NCBI RefSeq assembly: GCF_017305915.1
Contig: NZ_JAFKJN010000013.1
Coordinates: 1 to 64,000, forward strand
DNA length: 64,000 nt
Direction: 5' to 3'
Origin: Reyranella sp.
GTDB taxonomy: Bacteria > Pseudomonadota > Alphaproteobacteria > Reyranellales > Reyranellaceae
Within the stretch, counting starts at the first letter, position 1. Every line of letters begins with the position of its first letter. Position numbers and translations under genes: made by a program. Under the pieces are notes generated by a model, which ran no database searches, was not told where the DNA came from, and was given only the letters and a program-made list of their open reading frames with translations. Shown here one piece after another: positions 44,998-53,718 of the stretch.

Positions 44998-45660
44998 TCA
45001 TAGGTAGATGGCGCAGCCCCGGGCTTCCAGTCCCGTGAACCAGCTCGGCGACTCCAGGGTGGTCACCCAGCGCAGGTCGAGCTTGTCGAGGCGCGGCAGC
45101 CTGGCAAGGCACTCGGGCAAGTGTGTGACGGGATTTCCCCGGAGATCGATCAGGCGCAGCTCGCTCAGGGCGCCGACGGCGTCGGGCAGGGTCGTCAGCC
45201 GGTTGTTGCGCACGTGCAGCTCGCGCAGGCGGGTCAGCCGCGCGATCGAGGCCGGGAGCTCGGTCAGACGATTGTCGGTGGCGCGAAGCTCGATCAGGCC
45301 CTGCATCGCCGTGACGGCCTCGGGCAGGATCTCGAGCGCGTTCTCGCTGATGTTCAGGTAGCGCAGGCGTTCGAGGCGGGCCAACGTCGACGGCAATGCC
45401 GTCAGCTCATTGTCGTGAAGGTACAGGAAGTCGCGCAGACGATCGAGGCGGCCCAGGCTCTCCGGCAGCTCGCGGAGTTTGTTGTGGCCGAGGTCGAGCA
45501 TCCTGAGGTTGCTCAGGTCGCCGATGCGCTCCGACACCTCGGTCAGCTCGTTCTCGGCGAGGACGAGGGTCTCGAGGTCAGTCCGTCGCCACACCTCGTC
45601 CGGCACGACGCCGAGCCGCTGTCTCCAGAGCGAGAGGTGCGGTCCCGAGCTACCCGCCAC
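44998..45660 (-). CDS. Leucine-rich-repeat protein
   Basis: A 220-residue protein made of about seven LRRs with a 23-residue period: LRMLDLGHNKLRELPESLGR, LRYLNISENALEILPEAVTA, LRELHVRNNRLTTLPDAVGA, LRLIDLRGNPVTHLPECLAR. No signal peptide or other domain is present. The start is GTG (45660-45658), 6 bp after the acyl-CoA ligase stop. Small stand-alone LRR proteins are protein-binding scaffolds. The partner is unknown. Confidence 0.85.
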   Translation of the reverse strand: MAGSSGPHLSLWRQRLGVVPDEVWRRTDLETLVLAENELTEVSERIGDLSNLRMLDLGHNKLRELPESLGRLDRLRDFLYLHDNELTALPSTLARLERLRYLNISENALEILPEAVTAMQGLIELRATDNRLTELPASIARLTRLRELHVRNNRLTTLPDAVGALSELRLIDLRGNPVTHLPECLARLPRLDKLDLRWVTTLESPSWFTGLEARGCAIYL

Positions 45661-45666
45661 GCGCCC

Positions 45667-47388
45667 TCACGCCGCCTTCGGCTGCGCCTTGGCGCGCTCC
45701 TCTTCCTTCAGCTCTTTCTTGGACAGCTTGCCGACCGGAGTCTTGGGCAGCTCGGGCCGGATCTCGAGCGCGACCGGCATCTCGTGCTTGCCGATCTTGC
45801 CGTCGAGATGATTCTTCAGCTCGTCGAAAGTGAGCGACGCGCCGGGCTTCAGCTTGACGAACACCTTGGGCGCTTCCTGGCGGTACGGGTCGGGGATGCC
45901 GATCACGATGCATTCGTCGACCGCCGGATGCTCGTACACCGCCTCCTCGATCATGCGCGGATAGACGTTGTAGCCCGACGAGATGATCAGGTCCTTGGAG
46001 CGGTCGACCAGGAACAGCCAGCCGTCGGCATCCATGTAGCCCATGTCGCCGGTGCGCAGGCCCTTCCAGTTGCTCGACGGATGGCTGAACAGCACGTGGT
46101 CGGTCTCGTCGGTCTTCTTCCAATAGCCCTTCATGACCTGCGGGCCGATGATGCAGACCTCGCCGACATGCTCCTTGCCGGCCGGCAGGATCTTGTCGCG
46201 GTCCTCCATGTCGCGGATCTCGATGACGGTGCCGGGCATCGGCACGCCGCACGAGCCCGCCTTGCGCACGCTCTTGTCGACCGGGCAGATCGCGCCGGTC
46301 GGCGAGGTCTCGGTCAGGCCGTAGCCCTCGATCAGGGTGGCGCCGGTCAGCTTCTCGAAGCTCTGCTGGACCTCGACCGGCAGCGGCGCGCCGCCCGACA
46401 TGCAGATCTTGAGCGCCTTGAGGTCGAGCCCCTGCGCCCTGGGATGCTTGTTGATCGCAGTGTAGAGCGTCGGCACGCCGGGCAGGAAGGTCGGCTTCTT
46501 CTTCGCCAGATCGTTCACGATCATGTCGATGTCGGGCCGCGGATAGAGGATCAGCTGGTTGCCGTTGCGCACCGCGCCCAGCATGATTCCCGACAGCGCA
46601 TAGATGTGGAACAGCGGCAGCACGCACACGACCTTCTCCTGGCCGGGTGTGGTGTAGGGGATCGTCCAGGCCTGGCCCTGGGCCATCGCCGAGACGACGC
46701 AACCGTGGGTCAGCATCGCCGCCTTCGGCAGGCCCGTGGTGCCGCCGGTGTATTGCAGCAGCGCGACCTCGTCCCACAGATTGTCTGGCGCCGGGTGCGA
46801 CCTGTACTTGCCGTTGTTCTTCAGCAAGTCGGCGAACGACATGTGCCAGTCGTCGCGCGGCCAGCTCGAGATCTCCTTCTTCTTGGCGATCGGATAGAGC
46901 CAGTTCTTCGGCCACGGCAGGTAGTCGGCGATCGAGCCGACGATCAGCTTTCTGAGCCGCGTCTTGCCGCGCATCGCCGCCATCTTCGGATAGAGCGCGG
47001 CGACGTCGAGCGTGACCAGGATGTCGGTCTCGCTGTCGCCTATTTTGAACTCGAGTTCCCTTGCGGCGTCGAGCGGGCTGTAGTTGACCACCCGGCCGCC
47101 GGCCTTGAGCACGCCGAAGAAGGCGATGAGGTAGTGCGGCGTGTTGGGCAGGTATAGGCCGACATTGACGCCCGGCCCGACGCCCAGCTTCTGGAAGCCG
47201 GCGGCGGCATGGTCCGACGCTTCCTTGTAGTCGCGGAAGCTCATCACCTTGTCGAGGAAGTCGGTGAACGGCCGGTCGGCGTACTGCGCGCAGCTCTCCT
47301 CGAAGATCTGATGGATGGTCTTGCGCGGCACCTCGAGCTCCCACTTCACGCCTGGCGGGTAGCTCTTTTCCCAAACGTAGTTCGACAT
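45667..47388 (-). CDS. AMP-forming acyl-CoA ligase
   Basis: A 573-residue ANL-family ligase that activates a carboxylic acid to its acyl-CoA via an acyl-adenylate. P-loop LLQYTGGTTGLPKAAMLTHG, the A5 motif IEGYGLTETSP, A7 RTGDMGYMDADGW and the A10 lysine in TPVGKLSKKEL are intact. It is closest in style to long-chain or dicarboxylate ligases. AGGAAAAA precedes the ATG at 47388. It heads a run with the LRR and lipoprotein genes. Confidence 0.9.
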   Translation of the reverse strand: MSNYVWEKSYPPGVKWELEVPRKTIHQIFEESCAQYADRPFTDFLDKVMSFRDYKEASDHAAAGFQKLGVGPGVNVGLYLPNTPHYLIAFFGVLKAGGRVVNYSPLDAARELEFKIGDSETDILVTLDVAALYPKMAAMRGKTRLRKLIVGSIADYLPWPKNWLYPIAKKKEISSWPRDDWHMSFADLLKNNGKYRSHPAPDNLWDEVALLQYTGGTTGLPKAAMLTHGCVVSAMAQGQAWTIPYTTPGQEKVVCVLPLFHIYALSGIMLGAVRNGNQLILYPRPDIDMIVNDLAKKKPTFLPGVPTLYTAINKHPRAQGLDLKALKICMSGGAPLPVEVQQSFEKLTGATLIEGYGLTETSPTGAICPVDKSVRKAGSCGVPMPGTVIEIRDMEDRDKILPAGKEHVGEVCIIGPQVMKGYWKKTDETDHVLFSHPSSNWKGLRTGDMGYMDADGWLFLVDRSKDLIISSGYNVYPRMIEEAVYEHPAVDECIVIGIPDPYRQEAPKVFVKLKPGASLTFDELKNHLDGKIGKHEMPVALEIRPELPKTPVGKLSKKELKEEERAKAQPKAA

Positions 47389-47413
47389 TTTTCCTGGCCT
47401 CCCTGTGCACACA

Positions 47414-48154
47414 CTATGACACGCGATAGCCGTAGCTGTAGACCGTCTCGAAGCCGAGGCTGGCATAAAGCGGCAACGCCGCCGTGTTCGTCGCCACAAC
47501 CTGCAGATAGGCAAAGTGCGCGCCGTGATCGCGGCCCCAGGCGCCGATGCTCAGGGTCAGCCGTCGCGCCAAGCCGCGCCGGCGGGCTTGCGGTGCCACC
47601 AGCACGTCGAACAGCCCGACATGATCGCCGTCGACCACGCCGAGCGCGAAAGCGACGAGCTGGCCGTTGTCCTCGACCCGGGCGAAGCCGACCGGCGCCG
47701 CGATCGAGCGCAGCATGCGCGCCATGGTCTCGCGATGCTGCGGCGCGACCGGGCTCAGGGCCGCGAAGCCGGCCAGCCAGTCGTCGGACGGCGAGGGGGC
47801 GATCCGGACCTCGGGATCGGCGACGAAGTGGCCGTCGATGGCCGCCCGCTGAACCCGGCTTTCCTCGATCCGGCGGTAGCCCGCCTCGGCCAACAGCTCG
47901 TCGGTCCCGGCCGGCGCCAGCGGGGTCAGGCGCCAGACCGGGGGCAAGTCTGCTGCCCGATAAGGGGTTTCGAGGGCGTCCTTCATCTCAAGTGTCAGAG
48001 GACTGTTGACCTCTAACGCATTGATGGAATTGGCTCTTTTTGTGTAGCCGCCGGACAGGCGCTGGACCCAGCCTTGGGCCGCCCGGCTCTCGAGGGCAGG
48101 CCAAGCTCGGAGCGCCCGCTTTTCGAGGGTGCAGATATCATCGAGGGGTGACAT
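47414..48154 (-). CDS. GNAT-family N-acetyltransferase
   Basis: A 246-residue GNAT protein. The acetyl-CoA pyrophosphate loop is VLVAPQARRRGLARRLTLSIG, followed by VATNTAALPLYASLGFETVYSYGYR, the standard C-terminal motif. The N-terminal half (ALRAWPALESRAAQGWVQRL) is typical of a subgroup with a divergent first GNAT-like half. The ATG at 48154 has no SD, and a CATAAT box lies 10-15 bases upstream, so the mRNA may be leaderless. The substrate is unknown. Confidence 0.82.
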   Translation of the reverse strand: MSPLDDICTLEKRALRAWPALESRAAQGWVQRLSGGYTKRANSINALEVNSPLTLEMKDALETPYRAADLPPVWRLTPLAPAGTDELLAEAGYRRIEESRVQRAAIDGHFVADPEVRIAPSPSDDWLAGFAALSPVAPQHRETMARMLRSIAAPVGFARVEDNGQLVAFALGVVDGDHVGLFDVLVAPQARRRGLARRLTLSIGAWGRDHGAHFAYLQVVATNTAALPLYASLGFETVYSYGYRVS

Positions 48155-48163
48155 TGCTCAAGG

Positions 48164-48194
48164 ATTATGCTAAAAGTTAAGTCAATAATAACAA
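48164..48194 (-). promoter_or_regulatory. Candidate promoter of the GNAT gene
   Basis: On the minus strand CATAAT (48169-48164) follows TTGTTA (48194-48189) with a 19-base spacer in the most AT-rich stretch around. The transcription start would fall within a few bases of the ATG at 48154, which lacks an SD. The spacer is longer than ideal, so this is tentative. Confidence 0.35.
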
Positions 48195-48223
48195 TCGGTT
48201 GTTGAGTTTTCTGCAAGTATTCC

Positions 48224-49024
48224 ATGAACCTCATCGACCGCCCCTTCGTCGATGTTCGTGTTAGCTGGCAGCCACCCCATCGTTGCTCCTCCCATACGAT
48301 CGGTCCCTGGCTGCCAGCCCTTCTCCTTTTCGCCCTGATCGCGTTGGGCTTGGCCGGCTGCGGCAGCGCCGACCGAAGCCATGGCTACAGCGACAAGCCG
48401 CCCAGCAACCGTACCGCCTACGTCGCCTGGCAGGAATGGACGCGCTTCGGCCGCTCGACCGTCGTCTATGGCGGATCGGCCGGCGGCTACATCAATCGCG
48501 CTGGCGTGAACGAGCACAGCGAGCCGCTCAACAGTCGGGTCGGCGACTACTGGGGCAGCTGTGGCCATCCCGAATGGAACGGCCGCACCTCGGGCCGCCC
48601 ATGGTCGGGCGCGTTCGTGTCCTGGGTGATGGCACATTCGGGCGTCAGCGCCGCATCGTTCCCGCGCGCCGGCCGGCACGGCCAGTATCTCGCCGCGCTC
48701 TACGATCACCAGCGCAGCGGCCATGCCAGCTTCGCGCTGCATGCGCCGAACGAATACGCGCCCAAGCCGGGCGACCTGGTCTGCACCGGGACCGCCGGCC
48801 CGACCTGGCGCTACGCCGATTCGCGCACCGCGCGGCGGCGCATCGACAACACGGCGAGCCATTGCGACGTCGTCACGGCCGTGCGCGGTGGCCATGTCCA
48901 GGCGATTGGCGGCAACGTGAAGAACAGCGTCACGATGAGCCTCTATCCCGTCGATTCGCGCGGCCGGCTGGCGCCGGCACCGGGCAAGATCTGGATGATG
49001 GTCGTCGAGAACCGGGCCACCTAG
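48224..49024 (+). CDS. DUF2272 lipoprotein, copy 1
   Basis: A 266-residue DUF2272 protein. A hydrophobic stretch LLLFALIALGLAGC gives a lipobox with Cys46, although the N-terminus before it is unusually long. The domain shows YVAWQEWTRFG, PWSGAFVSWVM with Ser128 where papain/NlpC-like folds have Cys, HCDVVTAV with a His, and VQAIGGNVKNSVTM. It is probably tethered in the periplasm and may bind or cut cell-wall material. A homologue lies at 52506-53249. Confidence 0.72.
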   Translation: MNLIDRPFVDVRVSWQPPHRCSSHTIGPWLPALLLFALIALGLAGCGSADRSHGYSDKPPSNRTAYVAWQEWTRFGRSTVVYGGSAGGYINRAGVNEHSEPLNSRVGDYWGSCGHPEWNGRTSGRPWSGAFVSWVMAHSGVSAASFPRAGRHGQYLAALYDHQRSGHASFALHAPNEYAPKPGDLVCTGTAGPTWRYADSRTARRRIDNTASHCDVVTAVRGGHVQAIGGNVKNSVTMSLYPVDSRGRLAPAPGKIWMMVVENRAT

Positions 49025-49043
49025 CGGCGAATCCGGCCGGTGG

Positions 49044-49152
49044 CCGGACACATCCGATGCCGATTCCATAGGGATTTTAGCCGAGAATCCGGCGCCATCC
49101 CCCAGGCCGGACACGTCCGGACACGGCGGACGCGCCGGACGTGAGACTGCAA
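49044..49152. repeat. Interspersed repeat family B, copy 2
   Basis: The reverse complement of this stretch matches 3900-4017 over its whole length with scattered changes and one short length difference. It fills most of the gap between the DUF2272 gene and the convergent MFS gene. The CCGGAC-GT-GTCCGG inverted repeat is preserved. Confidence 0.7.
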
Positions 49153-49171
49153 CAATCCGATCGGAACGGCT

Positions 49172-50311
49172 TTAGCGCTTCTGAGGAGCGTTGATGGCGA
49201 TCGCGCCGACCGCCGCCACGCCCAGCAGCAGCGCCGGCGCCCAGGCCCAGCTCGTGAGCTGGACCCACAGCGCCAGCACCGGCGGCCCGGCGAGCGATCC
49301 CAGGCTGCCCGCCTGCGCCAGCACCCCGTTGATCGGTCCGATCGCCCGCGGACCCGGGGCCAGCCGCGGCACCGAGGCGAAGGAAGCGGCCGGCACCAGG
49401 CCGCCGATCGCAAACGACACCGCAAGGCCCGTGATCGACACGGGGACCCCGAACTCAGGCCGGAAGGCGAGGATCGCTGCGACCGTCGATGCCGCGAGCC
49501 CGACGGCGATCAGGCGGCGGGGCGTCATGCCGTGGTGCATCAGCCACGCCGCCGCGACGCTGCCGGCGATGCCCAGCGCGGTCGCCACGGCGACGATCCG
49601 TCCGGCGGTCGCCGGCGTCATGTCGCGCCGCTCGACGAGGTAGGCCGGCAGCATCCCGGCGAGCGCGAGGAACAGCAGAGCAAAGCAGAAGAACGAGACA
49701 GCGAGCGGCAGCGCGGCACGCAGGGCGCCCGGCGGCATGCGCCAATCGGCGTCGTGCGGTATCGAAGGCGCACGCAGTATGGGCGCCGCGACCACCAGGG
49801 CGGCGGCCAGCAGCGCGGCGTCGACGGTGAAAATGGTGCGCCATCCCGACTCGGCGAAGCCTGCCGTCGCGATTCCGGCGATGGCGATGCCGACCGGCAC
49901 GAACGTGCCCCACAGCGACAGCGCGATCGGCTGATGCCGCGGCTGCGCCAGCGTCGCCAGCAGCGACGGGCCGGCCACGACCACGAGCAGATAGCCGGCG
50001 CCGGCCAGCGCGCGGCCGGCGAGCAGCACGGCCGCATCCTGCGCCATCGCGCACAGGCCGGCGGCGAGCGCCATCACCAACAGGCCGAGGCAGAAGGCGC
50101 GGCCGTGGCCGATGCGCTCGGCGAAGGCGCCGGCCGGCAGGCCGAGCAGCCCGCCGACCAGGGTCATGAGCGAGACCACCGCACCCGCCGTCGCCAGCGA
50201 CAGGCCGAGCTCGCCCTGCAACGCCGGCACCAGCGGCGGCACGATGCCGAGCTGCCCCGCGGCGAGCACACCGATCCCGTAGACGAGCAGGACACGCGGC
50301 CACTCTGTCAC
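49172..50311 (-). CDS. MFS transporter
   Basis: A 379-residue major-facilitator protein with about 12 TM helices. PPLVPALQGELGLSLATAGAV-type opening and the loop 2-3 region GLPAGAFAERIGHGRAF (degenerate G-x3-D-R-x-G-R) are visible. The C-terminal half has SVAAAWLMHHGMTPRRL. It belongs to the drug/cyanate-like group, with no substrate clue. The upstream gene in this direction is the XRE regulator gene, 51 bp away. Confidence 0.85.
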   Translation of the reverse strand: MTEWPRVLLVYGIGVLAAGQLGIVPPLVPALQGELGLSLATAGAVVSLMTLVGGLLGLPAGAFAERIGHGRAFCLGLLVMALAAGLCAMAQDAAVLLAGRALAGAGYLLVVVAGPSLLATLAQPRHQPIALSLWGTFVPVGIAIAGIATAGFAESGWRTIFTVDAALLAAALVVAAPILRAPSIPHDADWRMPPGALRAALPLAVSFFCFALLFLALAGMLPAYLVERRDMTPATAGRIVAVATALGIAGSVAAAWLMHHGMTPRRLIAVGLAASTVAAILAFRPEFGVPVSITGLAVSFAIGGLVPAASFASVPRLAPGPRAIGPINGVLAQAGSLGSLAGPPVLALWVQLTSWAWAPALLLGVAAVGAIAINAPQKR

Positions 50312-50362
50312 GCGGCCGACTCTAGGAAGCCGGCGCCCGCCGGCCCACGAATAAGTTATTCG

Positions 50363-50902
50363 TCAGTGCGCGACCGAGGTCACCCTGCGGGCGAGCGTGC
50401 CGTCGCTCAAGGCCAGGCGTTCCCACACCAGCACGCCGGGCTCGATCGGCACCAGCGGATCGTGGTTGGCGCCGGTCCAGAAACGCATCTCCGTCGTGCC
50501 GTCGTCGTACCAGCCGAGCTCGCCCAGCCGGCTCTCGGCCAGGTGGATCTCGTCGGTGGCGAAGCGCCACAGCGAGGTGCCGCGCAGATCGGCGGCATCG
50601 GCCGTCCATTGTGCGAAGCGTGACGGCGAGGCCGCGAGCAGGCGATGGGTCAAATCGCAGATCAGATGGACCGGCAGCGCCGAGCTCTCGACCAGCCGGC
50701 GCAGGCCGGCATCGCTCGCCGAGTCGAGCGGCGCGGCGAGCAGTGCCGTGAGCTTGCGCGCAGCCGCATCGGGTACGCGGTGATAGCCACGCTCCCAGCG
50801 CGACAGCGTCGCCTGGGTGACGCCGAACAGCTCGGCCGCGTGACTCTGCTTGACACCGCGCAGGCGGCGCCACCGGCTGAGCGCACGGCCGAACTCGTTC
50901 AC
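50363..50902 (-). CDS. XRE-family helix-turn-helix regulator
   Basis: A 179-residue regulator. The N-terminal HTH reads LSRWRRLRGVKQSHAAELFG, then VTQATLSRWERGYHRVP. The C-terminal ~100 residues form a PAS/MmyB-like sensor region (VHLICDLTHRLLAASPSRFA). The GTG start (50902-50900) overlaps the GMC oxidoreductase stop (GTGA), so regulator and enzyme are co-translated. It may sense the product of that enzyme, which is inference. Confidence 0.78.
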   Translation of the reverse strand: MNEFGRALSRWRRLRGVKQSHAAELFGVTQATLSRWERGYHRVPDAAARKLTALLAAPLDSASDAGLRRLVESSALPVHLICDLTHRLLAASPSRFAQWTADAADLRGTSLWRFATDEIHLAESRLGELGWYDDGTTEMRFWTGANHDPLVPIEPGVLVWERLALSDGTLARRVTSVAH

Positions 50903-52497
50903 CCCTTGCCCTGCATGTAGGACGCCACGCGCTCGGCGATCATGATGGTCGGCGCATTGGTGTTGCCGCCGACCAGGCTCGGCATCACCGAGGCGTCGAC
51001 CACGCGCAGGCCGGTGATGCCGCGCACCTTGCACTCGTGGTCGACCACGGCCATCGGATCGTTGTCCGGGCCCATCTTGCAGGTGCCGACCGGGTGATAG
51101 ATCGTCTCGCAGCGCGCGCGGATCCATTGCTCCAGCTCGGCGTCGCTCTTCGCCGCCGGGCCGGGTTCCATCTCGCCGGCGCGGTAGGGATCCATGCCCG
51201 ACTGGGCGAGGATGTCGCGGCCCATCTTCACGCCGGCCTTCAGGGTCTCGAGGTCCTTGGCGGCAGCGAGATAGTTGGCATCGATCAGCGGATGCTCGTT
51301 GGGGCTCGTGCTCTTGAGCCGGATCGTGCCGGTGCTCTCGGGGCGCAGCGTACAGACATGGAGCGTGTAGCCGTTCTTCTTCAGCCGCGTGCGGCCGTGA
51401 TCGACCACCAGCGCCGGCAGGAAGTGCAACTGCACGTCGGGCGCCGCCAGCCCGCCCTGCGTGCTGATGAAGCCGCCGGTCTCGGCGATCGGCGAGGTGC
51501 CGGGGCCCTTCCTGCTCATCTTGTATTGCAGCAGCGTCCACAGCTTGTTGGCCTTGTCGTAGGTGTCGCGCGTCCTGCATTCCTGCAGGATCGCCGCGTC
51601 GAGATGGTCCTGCAGGTTGCCGCCGACGCCCGGGATGTCGAACAGCGGCTTGATGCCGACCGACTTCAGGTGATCGGCCGGGCCCATCCCCGACAGCAGC
51701 AGGAGCTGCGGCGAGTTCACCGCGCCGCCGCACAGCACGATCTCGCGCTCGGCGCGGGCGACCTCGTCGCGGCCGTCGACGCGGTAGCGCACGCCCATCG
51801 CATGGTTCTTGTCGAGGATGATGCGCTCGACCAGCGCGCCGGTGACGACGTGCACATTGGCCTTGTTGCGCTCGACGGCGGGCCGCAGGTAGGCGCTGGC
51901 AGTGCTCCAGCGCTCCTGGTTCTTCTGCGTCACCTGGTAGAAGCCGACGCCCTGCTGCTCGGCGCCGTTGAAGTCGGCAGTGCGCTTGTGGCCGGCCTGC
52001 TCGGCGGCCTTCACGAACGCCTCGCTGATCTTCGCCGGATCGGTCTGGTCGGCGACGTTCAGCGGGCCGCCGCTGCCGTGATAGGCATCGCTGCCGCGCT
52101 CGTTGCTCTCGGCCTTCTTGAAGAAGGGCAGCACGTCCTCGTAGCTCCAGCCCGAATTGCCGAGCTGGCGCCAGTGGTCGTAGTCGGAGGCGTGGCCACG
52201 CACGTAGAGCATGGCATTGATCGACGACGAGCCGCCCAGCGTCTTGCCGCGCGGCCAGTACATGCGGCGGTTGTTGCAATGGACCTGCGGCACGGTCTCG
52301 TAGCGCCAGTTGTAGGGCGACGTCTCGCCGAGGCTGGCGAAGCCCGCCGGCATTTTGAGCAGCATCGAGCTGTCGGCCGGGCCGGCCTCGAGGATCAGGA
52401 TGCGCAGCACATAATCCTCGGCCAGGCGGTTGGCGATGGTGCTGCCCGCCGAGCCGGCGCCGATGATGACGTAGTCGTAGGAGTCGTAAAGCCGCAT
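50899..52497 (-). CDS. GMC-family oxidoreductase (choline dehydrogenase-like)
   Basis: A 532-residue FAD enzyme. YDYVIIGAGSAGSTIANRL is the FAD site, then the signature GGSSSINAMLYVRGHASDYD, signature 2 LCGGAVNSPQLLLLSGMG, and the active-site His region IYHPVGTCKMGPDNDP. The ending NTNAPTIMIAERVASYM is also standard. It resembles choline and alkanol dehydrogenases of proteobacteria. It is 8 bp downstream of a DUF2272 lipoprotein gene and overlaps the XRE regulator. Confidence 0.9.
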   Translation of the reverse strand: MRLYDSYDYVIIGAGSAGSTIANRLAEDYVLRILILEAGPADSSMLLKMPAGFASLGETSPYNWRYETVPQVHCNNRRMYWPRGKTLGGSSSINAMLYVRGHASDYDHWRQLGNSGWSYEDVLPFFKKAESNERGSDAYHGSGGPLNVADQTDPAKISEAFVKAAEQAGHKRTADFNGAEQQGVGFYQVTQKNQERWSTASAYLRPAVERNKANVHVVTGALVERIILDKNHAMGVRYRVDGRDEVARAEREIVLCGGAVNSPQLLLLSGMGPADHLKSVGIKPLFDIPGVGGNLQDHLDAAILQECRTRDTYDKANKLWTLLQYKMSRKGPGTSPIAETGGFISTQGGLAAPDVQLHFLPALVVDHGRTRLKKNGYTLHVCTLRPESTGTIRLKSTSPNEHPLIDANYLAAAKDLETLKAGVKMGRDILAQSGMDPYRAGEMEPGPAAKSDAELEQWIRARCETIYHPVGTCKMGPDNDPMAVVDHECKVRGITGLRVVDASVMPSLVGGNTNAPTIMIAERVASYMQGKG

Positions 52498-52505
52498 ATG
52501 CTGTC

Positions 52506-53249
52506 CTAGGGCAGTCTGTTCTCGATCACGGTGAAGAACCGCCGGGCGGATATGGGCGACAAAAAGCCCGACGCGTCCAGTGGAAATACGCTGCGCGTGA
52601 CGGAGTCGCCCACGTTTCCGCCAATGGCGTGGACTTCGCCCGACCGGACCTCGACCACGATGTCGCAATGTCCCGGTCCGCGATTCAGGTTTTCCAGGGT
52701 GGTGTCGCCATTGTCGCGCGAGGCGCAGATCAGGTCGCCGACCTGCGGCGCCCGCTCGGCGAGGTGCAGCGGGATGAAGGCGGCGCCCGCGCGGCGGGCG
52801 CGCTCGGCCATGCGCTCGACATAGATGGTGTGGCGCGCACTGGGGCAGAACAGGTCGCGGGAGACGCCGGCGCTCTCGATGTCCCAGGAGATGAAGGCGG
52901 CCGACCACGGCACTTCGCTGTCGAGGCCGCTCAGGTTGGGCCGGTCGACGCTCTTCCAGTAGTCGTTGATGCGCTCGGGCGCCTCGCGCTCCTTGATGCC
53001 GAGCTGCTCGGTGCGCGGCTTGCCGTCGGCCGGGTAGGCGATGACCTGCTTGCCGTAGCGCGCCCATTCCTGCACCGCCAGCAGCACCATCGAGATCTTG
53101 GCCGACGCGGTCGGCGGCGGTGCCTCGGGCGTCCACGTCGAGGTGGGGCAGGGACCCAGCGGCCTCAGGGAGGCTGCAGTCTTCGGCGCTGGCTTGGGCG
53201 CGCAGGCGGCCGCGAACAGCATCAGCAACGTCGGAACGAGGCGGCGCAT
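52506..53249 (-). CDS. DUF2272 lipoprotein, copy 2
   Basis: A 247-residue DUF2272 protein with a clear lipoprotein signal, RRLVPTLLMLFAAAC (Cys16). It shares with copy 1 the blocks VQEWARYGKQV, PWSAAFISWDI, GHCDIVVEV and VHAIGGNVGDSVTRSVFPLD. The potential nucleophile is again Ser rather than Cys. The genes are about 3.5 kb apart in opposite orientation, so they are dispersed paralogues. It precedes the GMC gene in one operon. Confidence 0.78.
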   Translation of the reverse strand: MRRLVPTLLMLFAAACAPKPAPKTAASLRPLGPCPTSTWTPEAPPPTASAKISMVLLAVQEWARYGKQVIAYPADGKPRTEQLGIKEREAPERINDYWKSVDRPNLSGLDSEVPWSAAFISWDIESAGVSRDLFCPSARHTIYVERMAERARRAGAAFIPLHLAERAPQVGDLICASRDNGDTTLENLNRGPGHCDIVVEVRSGEVHAIGGNVGDSVTRSVFPLDASGFLSPISARRFFTVIENRLP

Positions 53250-53322
53250 GCCGGGCTTCTACGACAATGCGAGGCTTGCGGCGAGCGCGATAGTCGGCAC
53301 ACTTCGCGCCGAGGAGGGGAGC

Positions 53323-53718
53323 GTGCCCGACATCGTCAATGCCGTCATGCTGCGCGAGCGCCGCGTGCTTCTCGTGAAGCGCAGCGCCGAGCGCCGCAGC
53401 TATCCGGGTCTCTGGAGCTTTCCCGGCGGACACGTGGAGCAGGGCGAGGACCTCGATCGCGCCTTGCATCGCGAGCTGGGCGAGGAGATCGGCGTCGTGC
53501 CGATGCGCTACCGCGCTCTCGCGACACTGCCGGACCCGCATGCGCCGAACGTCACCTATCACCCGTTCGCGGTCACGGCGTGGCAGGGCGAGCCGCGCAT
53601 CCTCGACGACGAGCACAGCGAGCTCGCCTGGGTCGATCTCGACGCCGCCGTCCGGATGCCCGGCCTGGCGCTCGAGTCCTACCGCCCGCTGTTCGCCGGG
53701 CTGGCGAGCAACGCATGA
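53323..53718 (+). CDS. Nudix hydrolase
   Basis: A 131-residue Nudix protein with a perfect box: GHVEQGEDLDRALHRELGEE followed by IGV (G-x5-E-x7-R-E-U-x-E-E-x-G-U). Neighbouring SYPGLWSFPGG suits MutT/NudC-like nucleotide pyrophosphatases. I use the GTG at 53323 because AGGAGGGGAG lies about 5 bases upstream; an ATG at 53248 would add 25 residues antisense to the DUF2272 start. ATGA overlap couples it to the HAD gene. Confidence 0.85.
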   Translation: MPDIVNAVMLRERRVLLVKRSAERRSYPGLWSFPGGHVEQGEDLDRALHRELGEEIGVVPMRYRALATLPDPHAPNVTYHPFAVTAWQGEPRILDDEHSELAWVDLDAAVRMPGLALESYRPLFAGLASNA

